Position numbers and translations under genes: made by a program. Shown here one piece after another: positions 41,227 through 50,950 of a stretch of DNA of 64,000 nt (position 1 is its first letter; each line of letters starts with the position of its first letter). The notes under the pieces were generated by a model that had not been told where the DNA came from, did not search any database, and saw only the letters and a program-made list of their open reading frames with translations. The stretch comes from Exophiala sp. HKRS030 (Eukaryota; Ascomycota; Eurotiomycetes; Chaetothyriales; Herpotrichiellaceae). The stretch lies in contig JAHWDD010000002.1 of assembly GCA_023897205.1 (NCBI GenBank), positions 5,084,001 through 5,148,000 of the forward strand. Reading direction: 5' to 3'.

Positions 41227-42959
41227 TCAAGAGATGTATCTCATATTTGACCATAGAGCCTCGCCATAAGGATCGTGAATACTGTCGATCCACATTACCA
41301 ACTTCAGACGTAATTTGAGTTGTTCCCAAGTTTCAATATTCGACCGCATGAGCAAGTGATCATTGAGTTTTGCTCTGAACCAGATCATCTCAGGGGTCTC
41401 ATTGGCCACAAGACATCCCATGGTCAGGACCCAAACCGCCAATGGCGAAGGTAAGTCAAGATCATTGAAGCTCCTGAGCGAATTGTAAAGTGCAAGAGAT
41501 AATGTTTCCGAGGCTTCTTTGGTATAAGGACTTGAGCTCGTGGTGGCTTGAAGGAAAATCAGAGTAGCTAGTGCGTAGGTACTTTCGACCGGATTTGTGG
41601 ATGTAGTGATGTGACAGAGCAGACTTTGCTGGTATGCCATCAGCCGCTCGTCACACTCTTGGGGATCAAGAGTTGTCTGTGCAGCGATAGCCGCCGAACT
41701 CGCAATAGAAAACTGCGCGATCCTGACGAACAAGTCTATGAAGCTTGATTGCAGACCTTTGTTCTTGAGCATGAATTGCAGGGATGTCGGTTCCGTCATG
41801 TTGTCGATGCCAAGGCTGCAGTTCAGGGAGGTGTTGTTGGATGTTAGTAGTGGCAGAACAGGACATCTCAAGTTCTGAATTGAGCCTACCATATCCGCGC
41901 TTAAATGAGTCAGAACCTACAATCTTTTCGACAGCTTTCTTCTTCAGAGTTGACGTACCGGTATATCTTCATGCGCAATTCCGGTTGGATTGCAGACATA
42001 CCACCTCTCATTCGGATCATCTCAGCCATTCCCGACAGGTGCATCGCCCATTGGTTGGTTTTTCCGAGGAAGCTCTAAAAGGACATAGACATTAGCGTAG
42101 GGTAAGGGAACGACATGAGCAAGATGGGAAGCACGTACATCACATATTGCTAGGCAGGATACTGCTCCTATTGTGGCGTCGGACAACTGCCCTGTTTTCA
42201 GTCTGCTGTTTAGTCTGTCAAGAATCACTTTCATGAGGAGGTCAGAATCCTTGAAGTCGTGACCTTTGCTGACGCTGTAAAAGTGAAGAGCAGAAGCGAA
42301 CAAGATAGTGTGGAGGAAAACTTCATCATGGGCGGCGACTGGTAACCAGAATTTTATAAGCGTGTTGTATTTGGCATTCATGAGGCTCGTCAGTGGATAC
42401 ATTGCTGCTGCCAATCGAGATTGATCTGTTGATCCCATGAGATTAGAAGAGAGCACTTCGGTCGCTTGCAACGTGTTCTGTACTCACAGTAGGTTAAATA
42501 GGTCTGGAATGATCGCACTTCTGAGGCGATGATTGTGTAAAGTGCGGAACTCGCATTTGTTATGAATCTCTGACTTAAGAAAGAATCGTCCTTGAATCGT
42601 AGTAGCCCAGTGCTATCTGGCGACCTGTTTGGGTTTGGTTTTGCCGCGTGTTGCCGCTCGTCCTCGAATTTGTCCGCAAGATTTCGTGTTTCGTTGTGAA
42701 ATTGTATACTGCCTAGATCATCCGATGCTGTAACTGTGGCTTGCTTCTTCACAGGCCGAAAGTTATACACACGGAAGTCCGACTTCTTTCCTCGGCCCTG
42801 GCCCTGGTCTTTGGTTGCCAATTTGGTGATTGTCATATCTGGGACTCTGGACGAATTGTTTGAAGATTTGAGGGTTTTCGTCCCTTTACCACATCGTTGC
42901 CAACTCCTGTCGACCATGAATAACGGCTCCGATGGGTAGATGACTGATTCTTCCGCCAT
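41227..42959 (-). CDS. Fungal-specific transcription factor domain protein lacking a zinc cluster, four exons
   Basis: Exons 42959-42488, 42425-42139, 42074-42002 and 41885-41227 all join in phase (introns of 62-116 nt, GT-AG), giving about 496 residues. The fungal_trans_2-type middle domain is recognisable from RSFQTYLTYYQSRLAAAMYP, then VFLHTILFASALHFYSVS, TGQLSDATIGAVSCLAICD and WAMHLSGMAEMIRMRGG. The C-terminal helices (WIDSIHDPYGEALW) end the protein. The first 80 residues are basic (TKLATKDQGQGRGKKSDFRV) but contain no Zn2Cys6 motif, and no zinc-cluster exon was found within about 1 kb upstream. It may act as a co-regulator or be a diverged regulator. Its gene lies 19 nt from the convergent hydrolase and heads the accessory block's metabolic pair. 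Confidence 0.85.
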
Positions 42960-44355
42960 CGCCAAGGCAGTATATCTTCACGCAGGTGTTGATGGTCTCT
43001 GCTCTCCAAATGGGTTGTTCGTGAGCAGAAAGCTCAGGCTGCAAATGAAATAAAGCTTCGACCACCCTGGCAGAGCTCCTGGACTTTGGCTCCCTCAGCT
43101 GCTGTCAGCCCTGCAAAGCATCATGTCTTCGACGACAGCAATCCTGCGACCCACCATTAACTTCTATAATGACAGTTTGTCGGTGGCGGTATATCCTTGG
43201 AATCCTTCAGTAACAACAGGTGATGTCAGACCAGTAGGAAGCCGGTAGGTTGGATATAATTAGAGCCAAAAGGACCGAATCAACTCCCGGCAGTGCTTCA
43301 CCGAGGAATCGCATGGATTAGTGAACGTCTCTTGGTCCTTAATCAGAAAGTTCTGCAGGGCAGCGGTTGGAATTATGGAGACAGGAAGTGTCGAGCCTTA
43401 GTCAGACGGGAGAGGCAGGGTCACGGCCAAGCAGCACAGCGAGCTCGGGGAGCCCTGCGGCGGCACCACTTGATGCTTGGCCCTGTCCCTCGACACAAAT
43501 GCTATCAAAATCTAGAGCCTTGCTTGTGATTGAACTGCATCATTTGCTTGAAGACCTAAGAAGTTGTGACGCCCCAATTGTACATGTTCAACGGCTGATG
43601 CCGGTGACATCGATTTCACAGAGTTCCACGAACACAAGCGAAGGAGCTTCTGGTATTCTGCGTTTATGGCCATATGCTCGACCGAAACAAGTTGATCCTG
43701 GATCACATGATTTGTCCTGGCTTAAACTTACTCCCTAGCGCTCATCGTGTCCAATGCAACTACGAATAGTCACCTTATCCCCTAACGTGGATTCAACACG
43801 CAAATCATCGCATATCCCCGCTACAGAGCATCGGCTACGGGGCTACAAGCACAGAGATATGGTGCTCATTTCCTAGGGCTCCGCTCCAGTTCATACACAG
43901 ACCCCGGACTGTCGTTGGCTGGGGCCTGGCCAACTTCGAGGAACATTCCCGGCGTGAATCCTTGGTCGAGTCCCAACCGAGAATCAACTATGGGAGATGA
44001 CTTCCTCATCGAGGAGACTCGACCGCTGCTAGGTGTAGACCATCACCGGCATTCAAACGACGGTGAGTCTGCTCACAAAGCGAACCAATCCTAGAGTTGA
44101 CCTCTATCAACGCCCTATCAGCGTCACATAATTCACAATGCTACTCTACCATCGAGACTGCCTTGGTCTTGTATACCTATCACTTCTACTGTGAAATATC
44201 AGCCCTAATCATGCACTTGCCATCCTTATCATGTATTCTGATAAGACTCCAATATTGAATGGTTCATAAACAACGTTCAAGACTGCTGCGTTTTCCCAGA
44301 CAGCCGCGACGTCCAGAACTATTTTGATTTTGTACCTTTAGTATCAGTGCTAATC
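42960..44355. other. Intergenic region with orphan coding-like fragments, 1.4 kb
   Basis: Two fragments deserve note. At 43367-43738 the plus strand has an open frame without ATG (SRPSSTASSGSPAAAPLDAW, then ALLVIELHHLLEDLRSCDAP) that resembles the tail of a zinc-cluster regulator. At 43990-44062 an ATG opens MGDDFLIEETRPLLGVDHHR and ends at a GTGAGT, a typical transporter N-terminus with nothing to join. Both look like remnants. No RNA gene seen. Confidence 0.4.
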
Positions 44356-46389
44356 ATGGGTACTCCAGACATGGATAAAGACCTCGAAGATAGCAAAAGC
44401 CCAGCTGCGCTGATAGCTACTGCGTCCGTCGAGGATATCAATGCAAAGGCAAAAGTTGCTGCTGATGAAGAGCAAGCTCACAGTTTCTTCGAAGCGGTTC
44501 GGTTATATCCAGCCGCCGTGGGATGGTCGTTGTTCTTCTCATTGGGCGTCATCATGTAATGAACTAGACTCTCCTCCAGATTGATGACTGATCGGATTCT
44601 AGGTGTGCATTTGATCCTCAATTGTTAGGTCAGCTCTATGCGACACCTGCGTTTCAAGTAAGCCTGATCGAACACGGAAATCGAAATCCACACTAACAAA
44701 TCACAGAAGGATTTCGGCTATCTTTTCGAAGATGGCTACATAGTCTCAGCGCCCTGGCAGACTGGACTGTCGATGGGTTCGCCAATCGGCCAGATCGTTG
44801 GGGCACTTTTTGCAGCTTATCCGATGGAATGGTACGGTCGCAAAAAGACTTTCGGAGCATGTGTGATCCTTACGACAGGCAAGTCATCTGTAACAAGAGT
44901 TTGCGGACACAAACTGATTTTCTCAAAGGCTTCATATTTATCCAGTTCTTTGCCCGATCGTTACCAGTCCTGCTCGTTGGCGAGCTTTTAGGCGGCTTGG
45001 TACTGGGTTGCTATGCCGTTATTGCCCCAGCCTATGCCAGCGAAGTCTGCCCACTTGCTCTCCGCGGTGTACTGACTAGCTGTACGAACATCTGTTTTGT
45101 CACTGGCCAATTGCTCGCAAATGGTGTTATTGCCGGGACACATGTGTTGGACAATCATTGGGCTTACAGCTTGCGTATGTTTGATCCAATTGCCTCTCGC
45201 TTTCCCTTGAAACCTGTTAGCCACAATCAGGCCTAGCATTCAGTTCCTCTTGCACTAACAAACTGTCCAAACACGATAGCCTTCGCAGTTCAATGGGTGT
45301 GGCCTGCGATCATCCTAGCCATACTGCCATGGGCACCAGAAAGGTAAGTGATCACAAACCCATGTTGGATAATCACATCTGACGATCGAAATAGCCCCTG
45401 GTGGCTACAACGCAAGGGACGCTTTGAAGACGCAGAAAAGTCGCTTCGCAGACTGGCCTCTTCCAAAGTCGACATCAAGCCCACGCTGGCAATGATCATC
45501 GAAACCGACCGACTCGAACAAGAAATGGAAGCCGGTTCGACCTACGCCGACTGCTTCAAGAAGATCAACATTCGCCGCACCGAGATCGCTGTTGGAGTCT
45601 ACACGATCCAGGTCCTCTCGGGAATCTACCTCGTTGGATACGCGACCTATTTCTTCCAGCTGGCTGGCCTGCCCACTGATCAGGCTTTCAACATGGGCGT
45701 CGGGTTCCTAGCCATCGGATTCGTAGGCACGTGTTTCAGTTGGGTACTGCTGATCCATTTCGGACGACGACGGATCTACAACGTGGGGCTAGCGACGCTC
45801 GCGATCTTGCAGTTCATCATTGCCATCTTGGATTGTGCGCCAAACTACGAGAACCGATCGTCGCTGACATGGGCCCAGAGCGTGCTAATGCTAATCTGGA
45901 ACTTCGTGTACGACTGGTCCATCGGCCCCGTGTGCTTCGTCCTGTTGTGCGAGGTATCAGCGACAAGAGTCCGGGGCAAGACCATCGCGTTGGCCACAGC
46001 AGTGCAGGCGACTTTCGGCATTGCAATGACCGTTGCCATTCCTTACATGTGAGTTTTCAGATATGTAAGCCCCACCACCAGGGGCGAAGGATTGTTCGTG
46101 CTGACACAATTGTTTTCGTCAAGGATCAACCCAGACCAGGCAAATATGCGTGGCAAGCTGGGGTTCTTTTTCGGTAGCTTGGCGACGCTGTCCCTGGTGT
46201 GGTCTTGGTTCAGGGTTCCAGAATTGTAAGTCTTTCCATATTCCTTTTGAGGCTGAGTTCCTTCGGTGAGGCTGGAGCAGTACTGACTCAATCTGTTACA
46301 GACGCGGACGAACGTATCAAGAAGTCGATATCATGTTTGAACGAGGACTCAAGACTAGAGAGTTTAAGAATTATGTCATTACACCATGA
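44356..46389 (+). CDS. MFS sugar porter, maltose/alpha-glucoside permease type, eight exons
   Basis: Proton-coupled sugar transporter of 526 residues. Exons: 44356-44555, 44603-44657, 44707-44878, 44929-45174, 45280-45343, 45395-46048, 46124-46225 and 46302-46389, all in phase. Intron 3 uses a GC donor (ACAG|GCAAGT...TCAAAG). Signatures: WYGRKKTFGACVIL (loop 2-3), PAYASEVCPLALRGVLTSCT, PWAPESPWWLQRKGRFEDAE (PESP motif), VLSGIYLVGYATYFFQLAG and VPELRGRTYQEVDIMFERG at the C-terminus, as in Mal31/alpha-glucoside:H+ symporters. The N-terminus MGTPDMDKDLEDSKSPAAL is cytosolic. It closes the accessory block. The protein ends about 15 residues after the PETxGRT-like motif's helix, so the cytosolic tail is short. 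Confidence 0.93.
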
Positions 46390-46680
46390 ATGTCATTTGG
46401 TAATGGCGAACTTGAGACGCGCCAGAAGAATAATATGGTCACAGCATGACCTAAATGCGCGCAGTATCTTTCACGCTCAGAGACGCCATTGGGTAGCAAT
46501 TGATACGAACGGAACGCGTGTAAATGCTTCACTGATTGGATCAGGATGATCCGTTAGTCATTGGCTGCTTTGACGACTCCTGCTGATGGTTTCCACAACT
46601 TAGTCTTGTGTTTTCTTACATAATATGATAAGGGTGGTCAGCCAGCGCGTCTGAACTGTCTGGTAAATTATCCGACGTCG

Positions 46681-47517
46681 TCATCCTACTAGAACGTCCT
46701 CACTTTGGGTGGCATCCTGAACCTCTACCGTGTCATCCTGCTTGCCAGCCTCAAAGATTGCAAGCCAAAACCGCTCCATGTAGTGACCTTCTTCTGGATT
46801 TGTCTCTTCCATGTTATTAAAGTATTCATAAAGCCTCATATAGAAGCTTCGTGGATGTCTTAGGATCACCGCCCGGCTCACTGCAAATAGTGCTCCTTGC
46901 GAATATGTGACCTCAAGTGGCGGTGACTGACCTTCGTGCATCCACTGCCAAAATTGCCGTGGAGAGCACTCGCAACGTCTGAGTGTTTGACCGCGGCGTT
47001 CGAGCCAATTGTTGACATATTGAATACCATCCCAATCGCTGAACTGGGCAAGTGTTCCCAGCCCGAGGATTTCAGTTTTTGGTCTGTACCGAGGCCATAG
47101 CGGCTTCAACCCCTCGATGTTTGTTGCATTGGCAAGGCACGCAGCCATGCTGACCATCTGGTCAAGGGTGAGTTGCGTGTGTGCAGGGGTGCCCTCATTT
47201 TCATCGTGTATATTGCCCTGGAGGAAAAGGGTAACGTCGGCGAGGCGGTCATAATTGGTGATGATGTGATAAAGATATGTGTGAGTCTCTCTGCCCCAGT
47301 TTGGCAGTGTGAGTACCTTCCTGAAATGTCCTATGGGCCAGGATCCTTTACTGTAGATTGTCGAATGAACCGAGTAGGGTCCAAGCCATGTCAAATCTTC
47401 GTTGTAGTGAGCGATCACGATATCAGTAGTCAGAGAATCCGGCGTTGGGGGTAACAGAGGAGACGATGTGATAGAAGATGGCGGAGTGAGCTCGGGAGTC
47501 AAGAGATGGTCAAACAT
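46681..47517 (-). CDS. DUF3431 family protein
   Basis: 278 residues, single exon. The family blocks DIVIAHYNEDLTWLGPYSVH, GRETHTYLYHIITNYDRLAD and VTLFLQGNIHDEN are clear. The middle holds YVNNWLERRGQTLRRCECSP and the end SFYMRLYEYFNNMEETNPEE, then GHYMERFWLAIF. DUF3431 proteins are fungal and some resemble glycosyltransferase-like folds, but no activity is established to my knowledge. The first 30 residues are Pro/Ser/Thr-rich with no clear signal peptide. Confidence 0.87.
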   Translation of the reverse strand: MFDHLLTPELTPPSSITSSPLLPPTPDSLTTDIVIAHYNEDLTWLGPYSVHSTIYSKGSWPIGHFRKVLTLPNWGRETHTYLYHIITNYDRLADVTLFLQGNIHDENEGTPAHTQLTLDQMVSMAACLANATNIEGLKPLWPRYRPKTEILGLGTLAQFSDWDGIQYVNNWLERRGQTLRRCECSPRQFWQWMHEGQSPPLEVTYSQGALFAVSRAVILRHPRSFYMRLYEYFNNMEETNPEEGHYMERFWLAIFEAGKQDDTVEVQDATQSEDVLVG

Positions 47518-49132
47518 GATGCAGACTCACTCCACTCAGGCTCGAATGATGGGCGAAATTGATGGGTGGACGAGACTTGCGAAGGGTCACACTGTGCGGA
47601 CATGGTCGGCAGGGCACTATATAGCGAAATATTGGGTGTTTGATTTGAGGAGAGATGACAAACGGTAAAGCATATCCTACCATGCACTGCCTTACCATCG
47701 GTGGCACCTTGAATACGTGTGCAATTTATTTCCACCACGAATTCCAGTGTTGGGCTGCGAAATTGCGGGACAGATGTGAGCAAAGGAATAAGCCTGTCAA
47801 TCATGACGTCGAATATTACGGGAGATGGAAAAGAGCATTTGGTGTCGTATTCTTGGTGAATGCGTAAGATAGGAAGACTGAACAGTGTGGCGCAATGGCG
47901 TTTTATCCACGGGCTAGCAATCGCGGTAGGTGTGAACGGAAGGTTGTTTCTTTCCAGAGTCGAGGAACAATAGAGTTGATGGTATCCACTGTTTGCGGAA
48001 TAGTACCACAAGCGTGGGTAAGAACTGTGATTCGATGAGCAAGCTCACTTACCCTCCGTTCCAAGAAGCACCTGGTGACTAACCGACCAGTCGCAACTTC
48101 TTGGTCGTTCGATACGCGAGGCACGAGGATGTGAGACCGACGTGGATATTGCACCCCGCGAGGTTTGGTAAAGAACCGCAAGTAGCCATGAAGCAGGTCT
48201 AGGATTGGGGCGACACCGAAGGTCCTCGACAGTCTCGAACGAACTGCGGGTACAAACGGTGATCATGGATGTGGAGGTCCATGAACGTGGAAGAACATCA
48301 TAGGGTTCTCAGGTAACACAAAATGCGCAAGATCATCTGAACTCCTCAGGGACTTGGGATATTGCGATGTAGAGGTTGTTCAGGGCGACGAGCTTGACGC
48401 AGATTCGTCCGTTTTTGAGGCGAGCTTCCACGTCTTGTGACATTGAAGAAAATTTCCTCGCTTCTGTCGAGACAAGAAAGTAATTTGACAGAAACACGAG
48501 CCTCGTTGTCACTGCCGAAGGCTTTGTCGTGTTGATAATCATGTACAATATCACGAGGGAGATACAACCAAAGTGTGAGTGGTTGAAGTGTGGACATGTA
48601 CATCGCGGCTAACCTGCTTTATGCGTCTGAGAATCCAAACATGCCAAGCCCCAAATCATCACTGCCGGCGCCTACAAAATTTCCACCGCAATTTTTCTGA
48701 TCTTCTTCCCTTTCTCTCTCCTCATCATCAGTAGAGGTGTTACATTACCTATGTAAACACTTACCGGAGCTCCACTACGGTGGCTTGCTGAGGGTTATTC
48801 TTATGTTAGATCAACACAATGGATTTCCTTCCGTTCCCGGCTTCGCAGAGCGATTGCACCGTCCTTTTTCCCAATCACATTATGGTTACGCTTGGCTAGA
48901 TCATGGCTCGTAATCGTGGAGGAGATGCTACAAATTTATGACCTACAAGAGACTTGGGATTTATTTTCACCACGTTCGCGGGTGAAGTGGACAAAGATAG
49001 CGACCTCGTTTTCGAGGTGCGACAACTCAGCTTTGCGGTTCCAATTGATCTCGGTGACGAATGATCTTACACTTCTTCAAATTATTCTGAGGGCTATTGT
49101 CTATTCTTCCACCAGCAATTTCCGGAAGGCAT
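47518..49132. other. Intergenic region, 1.6 kb
   Basis: No supported gene. An ATG-started minus-strand frame at 48603-48346 (85 codons, MYMSTLQPLTLWLYLPRDIV...) and a longer one without a clear start at 48011-47499 have no recognisable motif. A possible leader for the DUF3431 gene lies at 47518-47700. Confidence 0.45.
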
Positions 49133-50195
49133 TCATGCACGACCAGCCCTGCCCAATTGAATACGTTCCCCTGTTGGTTGTTCATCGTTTCGCAACGTCA
49201 ACCAACTTGAACCATCCTTCTTGACCAGATTTAGCTCGAGCTTTGTTCCCATAACCTTGAATGAACTCTTCTCCGGATCTATAGGTGCAAACAAGGGCAG
49301 AGTCTGCGTGAACCTCTTCTTGCTGGTTGTTGGCAGATTCAACTCTATCGTCTTGCCGTCTTTTGCAAATTCCACCTTTGCCTTCTGCTTATCAATTTGC
49401 TTCAAGTAGAAACTGACAATCACACTGGTCGGAGTCTGATAGAAATCGTTGCGCACAGACTCCAACTTTTCTTCCTCGTCCGTAGCTCCGCCTTCGCTTG
49501 GTGGTTTCCTTTTGCCTACGTAGCAGTGTCTTTTGCGCTGCTTGCAGCCTTCGATCTTCATGAACTCGTCAAACTCGAGAACTCTGCGCTTGCAACACGT
49601 CCAGCCTTTGCTGCCCTCGTGGAAAATAGGTACGCCCGGATGATATATACATTCTTCGTCATCTCTGGCAACCTGACTACTTTTTGACTTGCCACAAGCC
49701 CGCCTCTTGCAATTCGCCTCTGCGGGAATGTCTGCATCGGGATCGTCAGAATCGTCTGGTGGTGGTTCAGGCTTCGGCGTCGCTGTCGGTATAGGTTGTT
49801 GCGCAACTGCGGGGCTTGGAGTGATGGGCTTGGTCACAGGTACCGGCGCTTCTTCTGGCGCAGGTTTCTGTGTGGATGTATTCGTAGGCGAGGGTGTATC
49901 GTCAACTGTAGAATGTTTGCCCGTCGTGCACGGAGGGATTGCGAGGAATTCGTCAAAAGTCAGAACCCGCGGTTTACAGCACATCCATCCTGCCCAGCGT
50001 CATCAGCTCAGTCCCGTAGGGAAGAGGAAGTCAATGCTATGTGGTCGACCCAATAGTGCGCTAAGACTGACCTCATCGTGGAAACATACCTTTTTGTCCT
50101 TCATGGAACTCCGGAGGTCCTGGATGGTAGATACAATCTTCTTCTGCGTCTGTGAAGACTTTCCCGCAGCCTTTGTGTACGCATTTCTGTGCCAT
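49133..50195 (-). CDS. CHORD-CS cochaperone (ChpA/Rar1/Chp1 type), two exons
   Basis: Hsp90-associated zinc protein; related to Aspergillus ChpA, plant Rar1 and animal Chp1. Exon 1 (50195-50090) and exon 2 (49989-49133) join in phase across a 100-nt intron, giving 320 residues. CHORD-I spans about 1-60 (MAQKCVHKGCGKVFTDAEED, CIYHPGPPEFHEGQKGWMCC, then VLTFDEFLAIPPC). A Pro/Thr-rich linker (about 62-115) follows. CHORD-II spans about 127-185 (ANCKRRACGKSKSS, CIYHPGVPIFHEGSKGWTCC, EFDEFMKIEGCKQRKRHC). The CS domain is C-terminal (YQTPTSVIVSFYLKQIDKQK to SSWLTLRNDEQPTG). The zinc-binding Cys/His set looks complete in both CHORDs. Plant Rar1 lacks the CS domain, so this is the animal-type layout. 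Confidence 0.95.
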
Positions 50196-50950
50196 ACTGA
50201 CCGCCGAGGATTATGTTTGGTCCGCTGCCGGAAAAGACTTTTGGGAGGAGTCAACTATCAACTGCTTTGGGGGAGACACTGCTGAACCGTGGAGTGTTCT
50301 CGGTTTGTGACAGAGACTTGAATGAGCCCACTGAGATTCACATAAAGAAGTAATGTATGCCGGTAGAATTTCAGTACTAATCCATCAGATTCCACGTTCA
50401 CGTCCCAATCGATACAGGTCTTGGCGCCTGAGTCAAAACTGACGTAGGTACGTACCTGACCATGCCGTGGCGATAGTATCAACAGTACCTAACGATCCAG
50501 GTGGGACCTCTAAATCACGTGCAGCAGTCTTCCTAGGGAGAGGGCCACTGGGGCAAACAAATCGATTCTAATTCAATGTCCATTGCCTGCCGCTATGTTG
50601 ACTGATTTATGGGTATTCTACGGAGGGAAAAGAAGCAGACGTTGTTTTTGAGTAGAGTTTATAGGAACGTCTAATTGCAGCACGTGGAGACGCCACCATG
50701 AGTTAGGCCTGATATCCAGCAAGCAGGCAACTATGTACAGTACAATATTGTTATCACAGTCGAGCCATATGATCCTTCCAGACTCCACTGAACCCTTCCT
50801 AACCCCTTTCTTCGCCACCAGTAATCCAGGTTCAATGCGACCTCAAGCAATCGACGGATCGAATTAAAATGTGCCAATGAACCGAAACAGATGTCCATGA
50901 AATGCGTCGTTGCAAACATATCTATCAACGACGGCCATGTGGGCGCTAGG
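50196..50950. other. Intergenic region
   Basis: No gene supported. Contains CTACGGAGGG near 50617 and GTAGGTACGTACC near 50444. It is the upstream region of the CHORD-CS gene and the 3' side of the Ahc1 gene. Confidence 0.5.

Noticed and set aside
45731..46177. 148-codon plus-strand ORF in a second frame
   Set aside because: Lies inside exon 6 of the sugar porter and crosses its intron; a shadow frame.
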